Source: Primorskyibacter sedentarius (GTDB lineage: Bacteria; Pseudomonadota; Alphaproteobacteria; Rhodobacterales; Rhodobacteraceae). Taken from it: 64,000 nucleotides of DNA. The stretch spans positions 1-64,000 of the forward strand of contig NZ_SLZU01000002.1 of assembly GCF_004342065.1 (NCBI RefSeq). Reading direction: 5' to 3'. Positions 56,365 through 64,000 of this stretch are shown piece after piece. Position numbers and translations under genes: made by a program. Position 1 is the stretch's first letter; each line of letters begins with the position of its first letter. The notes under the pieces are model-generated. The model searched no databases. It worked only from the letters and a program-made list of their open reading frames with translations, and was not told the DNA's origin.

Positions 56365-58038
56365 TCATCCAGCCGTAACTTTTTCGGGCTTGGCCATCCA
56401 CTCGCGCCCACGCAGCATTGCCTTCCAATAGATCGGCGGCAGGATCTGCTCTTTCAGAAGCCAAGCGGCACGGCTGGGTTTCGTTCCATCCAGAAGCCAT
56501 TTGGGGAAGCTCGGCAACAGCGCGCCGCCGTAGCCGAACTCTGCCAGCACGATCTTGCCGCGCTCGACCGTCAGCGGGCAAGAGCCATAGCCATTATACA
56601 CCGCCGTCGGCGAACGCCCCTCGATGTCATCCACCACGTTCTCGGCCACGATCGGGGCCTGAATGCGGGCAGCGGCCGCGGTCTTGGCATTCGGCGCGTT
56701 CATCACGTCGCCAAGCGCCCAGATGTTGTCATAGCTCTTGTGGCGCAGCGTTGATTGATCCACGTCCACCCAGCCAGCCCCATCCGCAAGCGGAGAGACT
56801 CGGATGAAATCGGGCGCAGTCTGGGGCGGGCAGACATGCATCATGTCGAATTCCACCGTGACCTGCCCGGCCTCTGTATCGGGTTTGTTCACAGCAAAGG
56901 TCGCCGTCTTTGCTTTACCATCCACGGCAATCAGGTTGTAGAAGAAGTTCAACGACGCATCGTATTTCTTGACGTATTCCATCAACGCCGGGACGTAATC
57001 CTTGACCCCGAACAGCACGCCACCCGCATTCATGAACTGGATGTCGATATTGGGCAGCAGGCCCTCGCGGAACCAGTGATCGCCCGACAGGTACATCGCC
57101 TTTTGCGGCGCGCCCGCGCATTTGATCGGCATGGGCGGCTGGGTAAACAGCGCACGGCCCTTGCGTAAGTCTTTCACCAGCTCCCACGTATAGGGTGCCA
57201 GATCGTAGCGGTAGTTCGAGGTGACGCCGTTCTTGCCCAGCGTCTCGACCAAACCGTCGACCCGGTCCCAATCCAGCTTCAGACCCGGACACACGATCAG
57301 ACGGTCATATTTCACCACGCGGCAGCCATCCAGAATGACAGCGTTGTTGTCTGGCTCAAACGCGGCCACACCGGCCTTGATCCAATGCACTCCGCGCGGG
57401 ATCAGGCTGCCCATCGTGCGCGCGGTCGAGGAGGCCTCGAATATGCCGCCGCCGACCATCGTCCAGCCGGGTTGGTAGTAATGCACATCCGCCGGATCAA
57501 TCACCGCAACATTTGTCTGCGGGCTGCGGGATTTCAGACTGGCCGCGACAGAGATGCCCGCCGCACCGCCGCCAACAATGACGACGTTGTATTTGGCATC
57601 CCCCGTATCGGTCGGCGTTTTGCCACCGTTCACGATGCGCCGCACAACACCGGCCATGTCATAGCCCGCTGCCTTGGTCCGGGAGAGAACCTCTGCCGTG
57701 CCAAGCGTGTCGGCCTCTGCCAGTGACCAAAGCGTCGCCGAGCGCGTACCGGTGCGGCAATAGGCCAGCACCGGGCCGGGCAATTCGCGCATCGCATCGC
57801 CAAAGGCATCGGCATCCGCGTCCAGGACCTTGCCCGCCACCACCGGAACATAGGCGGCCTCCATCCCTGCGGACTTCGCCGCAGCCGAGATTTCCTCAAA
57901 TGTGGGTTGGTCAGCGCCTTCGCCATCCGGGCGGTTGCAGATGATGGCACGATAGCCTTGTCGCGCAAGCTCCGGAATATCGGCGACGGTGATCTGGGGC
58001 GACACTGTCAGGCTGTCGGAAATCGGTTTGAGGTCCAT
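56365..58038 (-). CDS. DUF442 (Blh-like phosphatase/rhodanese-like) - sulfide:quinone oxidoreductase fusion
   Basis: This 557-residue protein fuses two activities. Residues 1-135 form a TIGR01244/DUF442 domain with active-site loop AYCRTGTRSATLW. Residues about 150-557 form an FAD-dependent SQR-like oxidoreductase with YNVVIVGGGAAGISVAASL, a redox-cysteine segment IKCAGAPQKAM, and a C-terminal FAD motif IWALGDVMNAPNAKTAAA. Another Cys lies in MHVCPPQT and GSCPLTVE. It would oxidise sulfide to persulfide and pass electrons to quinone, detoxifying sulfide. A SqrR/BigR-type palindrome lies 56 bases before the start. Confidence 0.92.
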   Translation of the reverse strand: MDLKPISDSLTVSPQITVADIPELARQGYRAIICNRPDGEGADQPTFEEISAAAKSAGMEAAYVPVVAGKVLDADADAFGDAMRELPGPVLAYCRTGTRSATLWSLAEADTLGTAEVLSRTKAAGYDMAGVVRRIVNGGKTPTDTGDAKYNVVIVGGGAAGISVAASLKSRSPQTNVAVIDPADVHYYQPGWTMVGGGIFEASSTARTMGSLIPRGVHWIKAGVAAFEPDNNAVILDGCRVVKYDRLIVCPGLKLDWDRVDGLVETLGKNGVTSNYRYDLAPYTWELVKDLRKGRALFTQPPMPIKCAGAPQKAMYLSGDHWFREGLLPNIDIQFMNAGGVLFGVKDYVPALMEYVKKYDASLNFFYNLIAVDGKAKTATFAVNKPDTEAGQVTVEFDMMHVCPPQTAPDFIRVSPLADGAGWVDVDQSTLRHKSYDNIWALGDVMNAPNAKTAAAARIQAPIVAENVVDDIEGRSPTAVYNGYGSCPLTVERGKIVLAEFGYGGALLPSFPKWLLDGTKPSRAAWLLKEQILPPIYWKAMLRGREWMAKPEKVTAG

Positions 58039-58359
58039 GCGGCGTTCCTTGGCGAGGGTGAAGGGGGCAATCCCGACTCGTTTCGCTTCATATATTCACA
58101 TTAATGAATTTTTTCGAAATCGAAAAAGGTGCCGCGGGCGGGTGGGGATAGGCCAGACGGAGACCACAACGCAAAGATGCAAGCAGTCGCATGTGTCGAG
58201 AAGGTGCCCGTTCCTGACCAATTGGCCTGCAAAACGACGTAATTTCAGGCGATTTGCTGGATTTGGTAACAATTTAGGGAGGCGCGGTTATTCCGTTGCT
58301 GTTATCCTGCGCTGATGTGTCGCTGCATAGGGCTGCGGCAACAGGTCAGGAGTAACGCA
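58039..58359. other. Divergent intergenic region with the sulfide operator
   Basis: About 320 bases separate the DUF442-SQR gene and the plus-strand universal stress gene. The left part holds the ATTC-N8-GAAT operator in AT-rich sequence (TCATATATTC). The right part should hold the usp promoter, but no clear element is visible. No gene is seen. Confidence 0.5.
58094..58109. promoter_or_regulatory. SqrR/BigR-type operator upstream of the DUF442-SQR gene
   Basis: ATTC (58094-58097), 8 bases, GAAT (58106-58109) is an exact match to the SqrR operator form, in AT-rich promoter sequence 56 bases from the start codon. Repressor binding here would block transcription until persulfide forms. Confidence 0.72.
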
Positions 58360-58794
58360 ATGTCAGGAAAATTCGTCGTCGCATATGACGGCAGCCCAGC
58401 GTCCAAACGGGCGCTTGATTTTGCCGCCGAGCGCGCCGTTGCAAACGATGCAACGCTGGTCGTGACGCACGTGCTGGAATGGTCCCCTTATTCCTTCCTC
58501 ACGCCGACAGAGATCGAAGAGCGTCACAAGCGCCGGACTGATGAACTTGAACGCGCCGAAAAGGCACTGATGGCCCCGGTCGTGGCCGAGCTGTCAGACA
58601 AAGGTGTCAAGAACGAGACGGTCATCAAATACGGACACATTGCGGACACCTTGTGCAAGGTCGTCAAGGATACCGGCGCGACCCAGATGTTTGTCGGGCG
58701 TGACGGACAGGGCGCTTTTTCTGCGCGGGTTTTCGGCTCGGTTGCGGGATCACTGGTTCAGATCGCCCCCGTGCCCTGCACCATCGTTCCATAA
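58360..58794 (+). CDS. Universal stress protein (UspA family)
   Basis: This 144-residue Usp begins FVVAYDGSPASKRALDFA and ends with FVGRDGQGAFSARVFGSVAGSLVQIAPVPCTIV. The ATP-loop type G-x2-G-x9-G(S/T) is only partly matched. The start at 58360 has CAGGAG upstream. It lies 42 bases before the AGCS symporter on the same strand, so it may adjust that transporter, similar to the Usp of the TRAP operon in this window. Confidence 0.9.
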   Translation: MSGKFVVAYDGSPASKRALDFAAERAVANDATLVVTHVLEWSPYSFLTPTEIEERHKRRTDELERAEKALMAPVVAELSDKGVKNETVIKYGHIADTLCKVVKDTGATQMFVGRDGQGAFSARVFGSVAGSLVQIAPVPCTIVP

Positions 58795-58836
58795 AAATTG
58801 CCGCATAAGAACAGATTAGCAGAACAGGGATATCAC

Positions 58837-60384
58837 ATGTCACGTCTTCCAATCCTTCTGACGCTCTTCGTCACAATGTTGGGTAGCCTTGCCGGTCCGG
58901 CAATGGCGCAATCCATCGACGAGAAGGTCAACCAGATATTCGCCAACTCCACAGGCTGGTTTGTCAGCTTCATCTTCAGCCCCTTTCCCGGCACATCCTT
59001 TCCCTGGATCGTCGCCTGGCTGGTCGTGGCTGCCACGGTTTTCACGTTTTACTTCATGTTCATCCAGTTCCGCGCGTTTCCACATTCCATCGCGCTGGTG
59101 AAGGGTGACTATTCCGACCCGGACGATGCGGGCGAAGTCAGCCATTTCCAGGCGCTTGCGACCGCCCTTTCGGGCACTGTCGGTCTGGGCAACATCGCGG
59201 GTGTCGCGGTTGCCGTTGGCATCGGCGGCCCCGGAGCCACGTTCTGGATGATCCTTGCAGGCCTGATGGGCATGGCGTCGAAATTCACCGAATGTACGCT
59301 GGGTGTGAAATACCGCAATGAATATGCAGACGGCACCGTCTCTGGTGGCCCGATGTATTACCTCACCAAGGGCTTTGCAGAGCGCAGCCTGCCCGGCGGG
59401 CGCTTCCTTGCGATCCTGTTCTCGATCTTCTGTATCCTTGGCGCCCTTGGCGGCGGCAACATGTTCCAGGCAAACCAGGCGCATGCACAGATCACCAATG
59501 TCGTGGGTGACTATCCGGGCTGGATCACTGGCGTCATCTTCGCGGGCATTGTCTTTGCGGTGATCGTGGGTGGCCTGCAGTCCATCGCAAAGGTGACCGA
59601 AAAGATCGTACCGATCATGGGTGTGCTTTACGTCGCGACCGCATTGATCATCCTGCTGGTGAACTATGACAAGATCGGCTGGGCCTTCGGCCAGATCTTC
59701 GGTGGTGCGTTCACCGGTCTTGGCGTCGCAGGCGGCATGGTCGGGGCACTGATCCAGGGCTTCAAGCGTGCGGCCTTCTCGAACGAAGCGGGCGTTGGTT
59801 CTGCTGCGATCGCGCACTCGGCGGTCCGCACCAAAGAGCCGATCACCGAAGGTTTCGTGTCCTTGCTCGAACCCTTCATCGACACGGTTGTGATCTGCAC
59901 CATGACTGCGCTTGTGATCATCATCACCGGGCAGTTGATGGTGAACCCTGACACCGGTCTCTACATGCTCAATGAAGCCGGCAGCGCAATCGCGACGGTC
60001 GACGGGAATTCCGGCGTGGCTCTGACCTCTGCTGCGTTCAGCTCGACATTCGGATGGTTCAAATACGTGCTTGCGATCGCGGTGATCCTCTTCGCCTTCT
60101 CGACGATGATCTCCTGGTCCTACTACGGGTTGAAGGCATGGACCTACCTGTTCGGCGAAGGCAAAAGCAAGGAACTGGTCTTCAAGATCATCTTCTGCAT
60201 CTTCGTCGTGATCGGTGCTGCCGCCAGCCTTGGCCCGGTTATCGACTTCTCGGATGCTGCGATCTTCGCCATGGCGGTCGTCAACATCATCGGGCTGTAC
60301 TTCTTGATGCCCGTCGTGAAGCGCGAGCTGGAAAGCTATCTGACGCGCCTCAAGACAGGTGAGATCAAGCGCTTCAAAGCCTGA
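58837..60384 (+). CDS. Alanine/glycine:cation symporter (AGCS family)
   Basis: This 515-residue sodium-coupled amino-acid symporter has an N-terminal signal-like segment (LLTLFVTMLGSLAGPAMAQ) then about 10-11 membrane helices. The family motif region GTVGLGNIAGVAVAVGIGGPGATFWM is at about 110-135, and FSNEAGVGSAAIAHSAVRT is at about 310. It imports alanine or glycine. The start is the ATG at 58837. A strong terminator follows the stop. Confidence 0.94.
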   Translation: MSRLPILLTLFVTMLGSLAGPAMAQSIDEKVNQIFANSTGWFVSFIFSPFPGTSFPWIVAWLVVAATVFTFYFMFIQFRAFPHSIALVKGDYSDPDDAGEVSHFQALATALSGTVGLGNIAGVAVAVGIGGPGATFWMILAGLMGMASKFTECTLGVKYRNEYADGTVSGGPMYYLTKGFAERSLPGGRFLAILFSIFCILGALGGGNMFQANQAHAQITNVVGDYPGWITGVIFAGIVFAVIVGGLQSIAKVTEKIVPIMGVLYVATALIILLVNYDKIGWAFGQIFGGAFTGLGVAGGMVGALIQGFKRAAFSNEAGVGSAAIAHSAVRTKEPITEGFVSLLEPFIDTVVICTMTALVIIITGQLMVNPDTGLYMLNEAGSAIATVDGNSGVALTSAAFSSTFGWFKYVLAIAVILFAFSTMISWSYYGLKAWTYLFGEGKSKELVFKIIFCIFVVIGAAASLGPVIDFSDAAIFAMAVVNIIGLYFLMPVVKRELESYLTRLKTGEIKRFKA

Positions 60385-60405
60385 TACCTGTAACATTGCC
60401 GACGA

Positions 60406-60427
60406 GGGGCCGCTTTCGGGCGGCCCC
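60406..60427 (+). terminator. Rho-independent terminator of the AGCS gene
   Basis: GGGGCCGC (60406-60413) pairs with GCGGCCCC (60420-60427) around a 6-base loop, followed by TTTT, about 20 bases past the stop. Confidence 0.92.
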
Positions 60428-60440
60428 TTTTGCGTCACCT

Positions 60441-60461
60441 GCCCCGGACTTGATCCGGGGC
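60441..60461. repeat. Dispersed near-palindromic repeat, copy 2 (inverted)
   Basis: Core CCCCGGACTTGATCCGGGG is the reverse complement of copies 1 and 3. It lies 14 bases after the AGCS terminator. Confidence 0.8.
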
Positions 60462-60495
60462 CTCGTGGCCATTGCGAACTCGTGGCGGGGCAAAG

Positions 60496-60516
60496 GCCCC
60501 GGATCAAGTCCGGGGC
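60496..60516. repeat. Dispersed near-palindromic repeat, copy 3
   Basis: Core CCCCGGATCAAGTCCGGGG is 34 bases from copy 2 in opposite orientation, so the pair can also fold into one long hairpin, as in REP doublets. Confidence 0.8.
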
Positions 60517-60581
60517 GCGCATCGCTCCATACCCGGAAACCGGCGTGACAGCCGCCGCGCGCGGGTGTAATCACAGCCATC

Positions 60582-61055
60582 ATGGCCAAGACAACATCAG
60601 ATCCAAACTACAAGGTGATCGCCGAGAATCGGCGCGCGCGCTACGATTATGCCATCGAGGACGACCTCGAGGTCGGCATTATCCTGACCGGCTCCGAGGT
60701 GAAATCCCTGCGAACGGGCCAATCCAACATCGCCGAAAGCTATGCGACCGTCGATGAGGGCGAATTGTGGCTCGTGAATTCCTACATCGCACCTTACGAG
60801 CAGGCGATGTTCGGGCACGAGGATCGCCGCCGGCGCAAGCTGCTGGTAAGCCGCAGAGAGCTTTCCCGCCTGTGGAACGAGACCCAGCGCAAAGGCATGA
60901 CGCTCGTCCCGCTGGTGATGTATTTCAACCACCGGGGTATCGTGAAGCTGAAGATCGGCATCGCCAAAGGCAAGAAGAACCACGACAAGCGCGCGACAGA
61001 GGCAAAACGCGACTGGGGTCGCCAGAAACAGCGACTGTTACGCCAGAACCACTGA
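60582..61055 (+). CDS. smpB: SsrA-binding protein SmpB
   Basis: This 157-residue protein binds tmRNA and delivers it to stalled ribosomes. The beta-barrel shows [37 protein letters not shown] and [23 protein letters not shown], and the tail is basic. The start at 60582 has a weak ribosome binding site. The last 18 bases of the gene-end region are duplicated in tandem just beyond the stop. Confidence 0.97.
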   Translation: MAKTTSDPNYKVIAENRRARYDYAIEDDLEVGIILTGSEVKSLRTGQSNIAESYATVDEGELWLVNSYIAPYEQAMFGHEDRRRRKLLVSRRELSRLWNETQRKGMTLVPLVMYFNHRGIVKLKIGIAKGKKNHDKRATEAKRDWGRQKQRLLRQNH

Positions 61056-61078
61056 CCCTGCCAGAACCACTGACCCTA
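61043..61078. repeat. 18-bp tandem duplication spanning the smpB stop
   Basis: GCCAGAACCACTGACCCT occurs twice in direct succession (61043-61060 and 61061-61078). The first copy contains the smpB stop, so the protein is not altered. Confidence 0.95.
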
Positions 61079-61182
61079 TGGGGGAATTGGGCTGCGTATT
61101 TCCCGTGACCTTCAGGCCCGGACCATGACAGGCTTGCCCGGCAATTCGCCCGATCATGGGCTCAACGGGAAGGACATACTTC

Positions 61183-61470
61183 ATGGAACTCATCATCGGA
61201 CTTCTGTCTGGCGCGGTTGGCGGTAACGTCGCGGGCGGCCTGCTCAAGAACCTCAACCAGGGCACACTGATCAACTCTATCTCCGGCATCGTCGGCGGCG
61301 GATTGGGTGGGACGATCCTGTCCGGCCTGACCGGTGGCGGCATGGCCGAAGCAGCGGCGGGTGGCGGCCTGGATATCGCATCGATTCTCGGCCAGGTCGC
61401 TGGTGGCGGCGTCGGTGGCGGCGTTGTGCTGGCAATCGTCGGCGTTGTTCGCAACATGATGGCCAAATAA
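61183..61470 (+). CDS. Small glycine-rich membrane protein of unknown function
   Basis: This 95-residue protein is almost entirely Gly/Ala/Leu/Val-rich with glycine-zipper spacing (GLLSGAVGGNVAGGLL, GIVGGGLGGTILSGL, GGGVGGGVVLAIVGVV), enough for two or three membrane helices, and ends RNMMAK. The start at 61183 has GGGAAGGA upstream. It could oligomerise in the membrane, as glycine-zipper proteins do. It lies 127 bases after smpB. No family is recognised. Confidence 0.72.
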   Translation: MELIIGLLSGAVGGNVAGGLLKNLNQGTLINSISGIVGGGLGGTILSGLTGGGMAEAAAGGGLDIASILGQVAGGGVGGGVVLAIVGVVRNMMAK

Positions 61471-61568
61471 GCGAATTTCACCGCTCAGGTGGCCCATCCG
61501 GGCCGCCTGACCCTTGCCTACAATTCCCCCAGACCGTATGCACAGGTGCAACTGATTTCGGGGTTAAC

Positions 61569-62426
61569 ATGGCACAAGACGATCCCAAGACACTGGTTTC
61601 GACCGACTGGCTCGCCGCGCATCTCAAGGACCCGGACCTGCGTATTCTTGACGCGTCCTGGTACCTGCCTGACATGAACCGCGATCCGCGCGCCAACTAT
61701 GACGCCGCGCATATCCCCGGGGCACGCTTTTTCGATATTAACGAGATTTCCGACAACCGCTCGGACCTGCCGCATATGGCGCCGCCGGTCGAGAAATTCA
61801 TGTCGCGCCTGCGGGCGATGGGAGTGGGTGACGGGCATCAGGTGGTCGTCTATGACGGCATGGGCATGTTCTCTGCCGCGCGGGTCTGGTGGCTGTTCCG
61901 CCTGATGGGCCAGTTTGACATCGCGGTGCTGGATGGCGGTCTGCCGAAATGGCTGGCCGAAGGGCGCCCGACAGAAGACATGCCGCCCATCGTGCGCGAC
62001 CGCCACATGACAGTGCGGCGTCAGAACCAGATGGTCAAAGACGTCACGCAGGTCGCGTCCGCGTCAAAGCTGTGCGACTATGAAATCATTGATGCGCGTT
62101 CGCCCGGCCGGTTCCGCGGGGACGAGCCGGAACCCCGCGAAGGGCTGCGCGCCGGGCATATTCCCAACTCCCGCAACGTCCATTATGCGACACTGCTGAC
62201 CGAAGACGGCACGATGAAATCGGCCCCCGCGCTTCGCGAAGCGTTCGAGGCTGCGGGCGTCGATCTGACAAAGCCTGCGATCACCACTTGTGGATCCGGC
62301 GTGACCGCTGCGATCCTGTCCCTCGCCATGGAACGCATCGGCAAGACCGATCACGCGCTCTATGACGGGTCCTGGGCCGAATGGGGCATGTTCCCCACGG
62401 TCCCCGTTGCCACCGGAGACGCCTGA
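61569..62426 (+). CDS. sseA: 3-mercaptopyruvate sulfurtransferase
   Basis: This 285-residue protein has two rhodanese domains; only the second carries the catalytic cysteine, in TTCGSGVTAAI (about 239). The CGSGVT loop is that of mercaptopyruvate sulfurtransferases, which move sulfur from mercaptopyruvate to thiols or cyanide. The domain signature YDAAHIPGARFFDINEISD is intact. Its stop overlaps the next aminotransferase start (TGATG). An aminotransferase could supply mercaptopyruvate from cysteine, so the coupled pair may form one pathway. Confidence 0.93.
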   Translation: MAQDDPKTLVSTDWLAAHLKDPDLRILDASWYLPDMNRDPRANYDAAHIPGARFFDINEISDNRSDLPHMAPPVEKFMSRLRAMGVGDGHQVVVYDGMGMFSAARVWWLFRLMGQFDIAVLDGGLPKWLAEGRPTEDMPPIVRDRHMTVRRQNQMVKDVTQVASASKLCDYEIIDARSPGRFRGDEPEPREGLRAGHIPNSRNVHYATLLTEDGTMKSAPALREAFEAAGVDLTKPAITTCGSGVTAAILSLAMERIGKTDHALYDGSWAEWGMFPTVPVATGDA

Positions 62427-63610
62427 TGTTCGAAAACCTCAAAGCCCAACCCGCCGACAAGATCCTTGCCCTGATGCAGGCCTACAAGGAAGATCCGCGG
62501 GACACCAAGATCGATCTGGGCGTCGGCGTCTACAAGAATGCCGAAGGCGTGACCCCGGTCATGCGCGCCATCAAGGCAGCCGAAAAACGGCTGTGGGAAG
62601 AGGAAACCACCAAAAGCTACGTGGCCCTAGCAGGCGATCCCGCTTTTTCTGACGCGCTGATCGCGCTTGTTCTGGGCGATGCAGTCGAGCGCGCGAATGT
62701 CGCCGCTGCGGCGACCCCGGGCGGCACCGGCGCGGTCCGCCACGCCTTCGAAATGGCGCGGATGGCGAACCCCGATGTGCGTGTGTTCGTGTCTGATCCG
62801 ACATGGCCCAACCACCTGTCGATCCTGAAATTCATGGGCCTGCCCACCATCTCTTATCGCTATTTCGACAATGCCACCGGCGCGGTGAATTTCGAAGGCA
62901 TGCTGGAGGATCTGTCGCAGGCGAAGAAGGGCGACCTCGTCCTGCTGCACGGCTGCTGCCACAACCCGTCGGGCGCGAACCTGAACCTGACGCAGTGGCA
63001 GGCGGTGGTCGACCTGCTGCTGAAAACCGGCGCCACACCGATGATCGACATCGCCTATCAGGGCTTTGGCGACGGGCTGGAAGACGATGCCGCAGGCACA
63101 CGGCTGGTGGCATCGTCCATACCGGAATGTCTGATCGCGGCCAGCTGCTCGAAGAATTTCGGCGTCTACCGCGAACGCACCGGCCTGCTGATGGCCGTGT
63201 CGCAGGACGCGTCGGCCCGCAAGCTCAACCAGGGCACGCTGGCCTATCTCAACCGCCAGAACTTTTCTTTCCCGCCGGATCATGGCGCGCGTCTGGTGAC
63301 GATGGTCCTGACCGACGAAGATCTGCGCGCCGATTGGGCGGCAGAGCTCGAAGATGTGCGCAAAGGCATGCTCGACCTGCGCGAACAATTGGCGAGCGAG
63401 CTGCAACGCCTTTCCGGCTCCGACCGGTTCGGCTTCATCGCGCAGCATCGCGGCATGTTCTCGCGGCTCGGCTGCTCGCCCGAACAGGTCGAAACCCTGC
63501 GTGCCGACCACGGCATCTACATGGTCGGTGACAGCCGGCTGAACATCGCCGGGCTGAACAAGACCACGGTGCCGATCCTCGCAAAGGCGATCATCGACTC
63601 CGGCATCTGA
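62426..63610 (+). CDS. Aromatic amino acid / aspartate aminotransferase (class I, TyrB-like)
   Basis: This 394-residue PLP enzyme of the AspC/TyrB type starts FENLKAQPADKILAL. Its motifs are DPTWPNHLSI, GCCHNPSGANL, the PLP lysine in ASCSKNFGVYRERTG, and the C-terminal Arg region in GDSRLNIAGLN. It transfers amino groups among aromatic amino acids, aspartate and 2-oxo acids. The ATG at 62426 overlaps the sseA stop. Cysteine transamination to mercaptopyruvate is a plausible side role given this coupling. Confidence 0.93.
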   Translation: MFENLKAQPADKILALMQAYKEDPRDTKIDLGVGVYKNAEGVTPVMRAIKAAEKRLWEEETTKSYVALAGDPAFSDALIALVLGDAVERANVAAAATPGGTGAVRHAFEMARMANPDVRVFVSDPTWPNHLSILKFMGLPTISYRYFDNATGAVNFEGMLEDLSQAKKGDLVLLHGCCHNPSGANLNLTQWQAVVDLLLKTGATPMIDIAYQGFGDGLEDDAAGTRLVASSIPECLIAASCSKNFGVYRERTGLLMAVSQDASARKLNQGTLAYLNRQNFSFPPDHGARLVTMVLTDEDLRADWAAELEDVRKGMLDLREQLASELQRLSGSDRFGFIAQHRGMFSRLGCSPEQVETLRADHGIYMVGDSRLNIAGLNKTTVPILAKAIIDSGI

Positions 63611-63623
63611 TCCGGGAACCAAC

Positions 63624-63660
63624 CCCGCGCTCTCCACTGTCCCGACAGTGAAAGCGCGGG
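63624..63660. terminator. Nested hairpin after the aminotransferase
   Basis: CCCGCGCT (63624-63631) pairs with AGCGCGGG (63653-63660), with an inner CACTGTC/GACAGTG stem at 63635-63650. No U-tract follows. It sits between convergent genes. Confidence 0.6.
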
Positions 63661-63741
63661 CTCACATCGCAACAAGCGCCAGAATCCTGCGTGCCGCAGG
63701 CACTCAATCGGATCACGCCACCTCGCGTTTCGTCTGGCGCG

Positions 63742-64000
63742 TCAGGACGCCTTGCGATGTGGTGCAAACAGCGCCGCCGCTGCAAGGATCATCCCCGAAA
63801 CAGTCGCGATCATGCCCGCCGCGCTGACAGAATTCTGACCACCCAGCCACAGCGGCCCGTACCCCGCCAGCACATATCCCAAAACAGCGGACAGCGTCGC
63901 AAAAGCCACGCTCCACCAGATCTGCGCCTCCAGACGCTGTGTCATCAGACGCGCGGCCGCTGGCGGACAGATGAACATCGCGATCACGATGATCGACCCC
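63742..64000 (-). CDS. Metal ABC transporter permease, C-terminal part (cut by the window edge)
   Basis: About 86 residues of the C-terminus are visible; the gene runs off the right edge and its start is not seen. The FICPPAAARLMTQRLEAQ stretch followed by two membrane helices and FAPHRKA at the end matches ZnuB/MntB-like ABC-3 permeases for zinc, manganese or iron. Frame is open to the window end (GSIIVIAMF). The metal cannot be judged. Confidence 0.8.
   Translation of the reverse strand, partial: GSIIVIAMFICPPAAARLMTQRLEAQIWWSVAFATLSAVLGYVLAGYGPLWLGGQNSVSAAGMIATVSGMILAAAALFAPHRKAS

Noticed and set aside
58840-60522. 560-codon open frame opposite the AGCS symporter
   Set aside because: Sequence is Asp/His/Arg-rich with no fold-like pattern, and the symporter on the other strand is certain.

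Overview
The window is high-GC DNA from a Rhodobacteraceae (roseobacter-group) alphaproteobacterium. This rests on the gene set and gene order: an RpoE-ChrR pair beside an FAD-oxidoreductase/DUF1365/SDR operon, lptC-lptA-lptB-hpf-ptsN without rpoN, serB divergent from serC-serA, DUF5928- and NodH-like proteins, a TAXI-type TRAP transporter and an IalB-family protein. The genus cannot be told from the sequence alone. No rRNA, tRNA, prophage, insertion sequence or CRISPR array was seen. Most of the window is ordinary chromosomal backbone.

Layout. 0.5-5.3 kb: periplasmic methionine-sulfoxide repair (msrP-msrQ), an FMN glutamate-synthase-like protein, a DUF302 protein and two tandem fasciclin-domain proteins. 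5.4-11.5 kb: clpB, pyrF, a NUDIX hydrolase, a DNA polymerase IV with an N-terminal zinc-ribbon-like extension, and small proteins. 11.6-15.8 kb: a singlet-oxygen stress module, with ECF sigma factor rpoE and zinc anti-sigma chrR facing an operon of FAD oxidoreductase, DUF1365 and SDR. 15.9-19.9 kb: dnaK-dnaJ with a heat-shock-like promoter, then alkB.

19.9-28.5 kb is the most distinctive stretch: an ABC-2 polysaccharide exporter permease, cysQ (PAP phosphatase), galU, two tandem paralogous glycosyltransferases, a GT14/DUF5928-type glycosyltransferase and a protein with two sulfotransferase-like halves. Read together they look like a pathway for a sulfated surface polysaccharide, in which cysQ would clear the PAP released by PAPS-dependent sulfation. 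An exoY-like priming sugar transferase lies at 33.3 kb.

28.6-32.4 kb: ptsN, hpf, lptBAC and an RNase D-like gene. 34-44.7 kb: an FMN reductase, a TPP enzyme, a TAXI-TRAP transporter with its overlapping universal stress protein, an RpiR-type regulator, a class III aminotransferase and adenine deaminase. 44.8-50.5 kb: a secreted RTX protein, rlmN, an IalB-family protein, an asparaginase and serB. 50.5-54.5 kb: a structured serC leader, serC-serA and a PPP-type phosphatase.

54.5-58.1 kb is a sulfide-response pair: a SulP transporter and a DUF442/sulfide:quinone-oxidoreductase fusion. Each is preceded by an exact ATTC-N8-GAAT palindrome, the published operator form of SqrR/BigR persulfide-sensing repressors. 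58.3-64 kb: a universal stress protein, an AGCS symporter, smpB, a glycine-rich small membrane protein, a 3-mercaptopyruvate sulfurtransferase overlapping an aromatic aminotransferase, and the C-terminal end of a metal ABC permease cut by the window edge.

Intergenic structure includes several convincing rho-independent terminators, hairpins inside the dnaK-dnaJ and TRAP operons, three copies of a 19-bp near-palindromic repeat and an 18-bp tandem duplication across the smpB stop codon.
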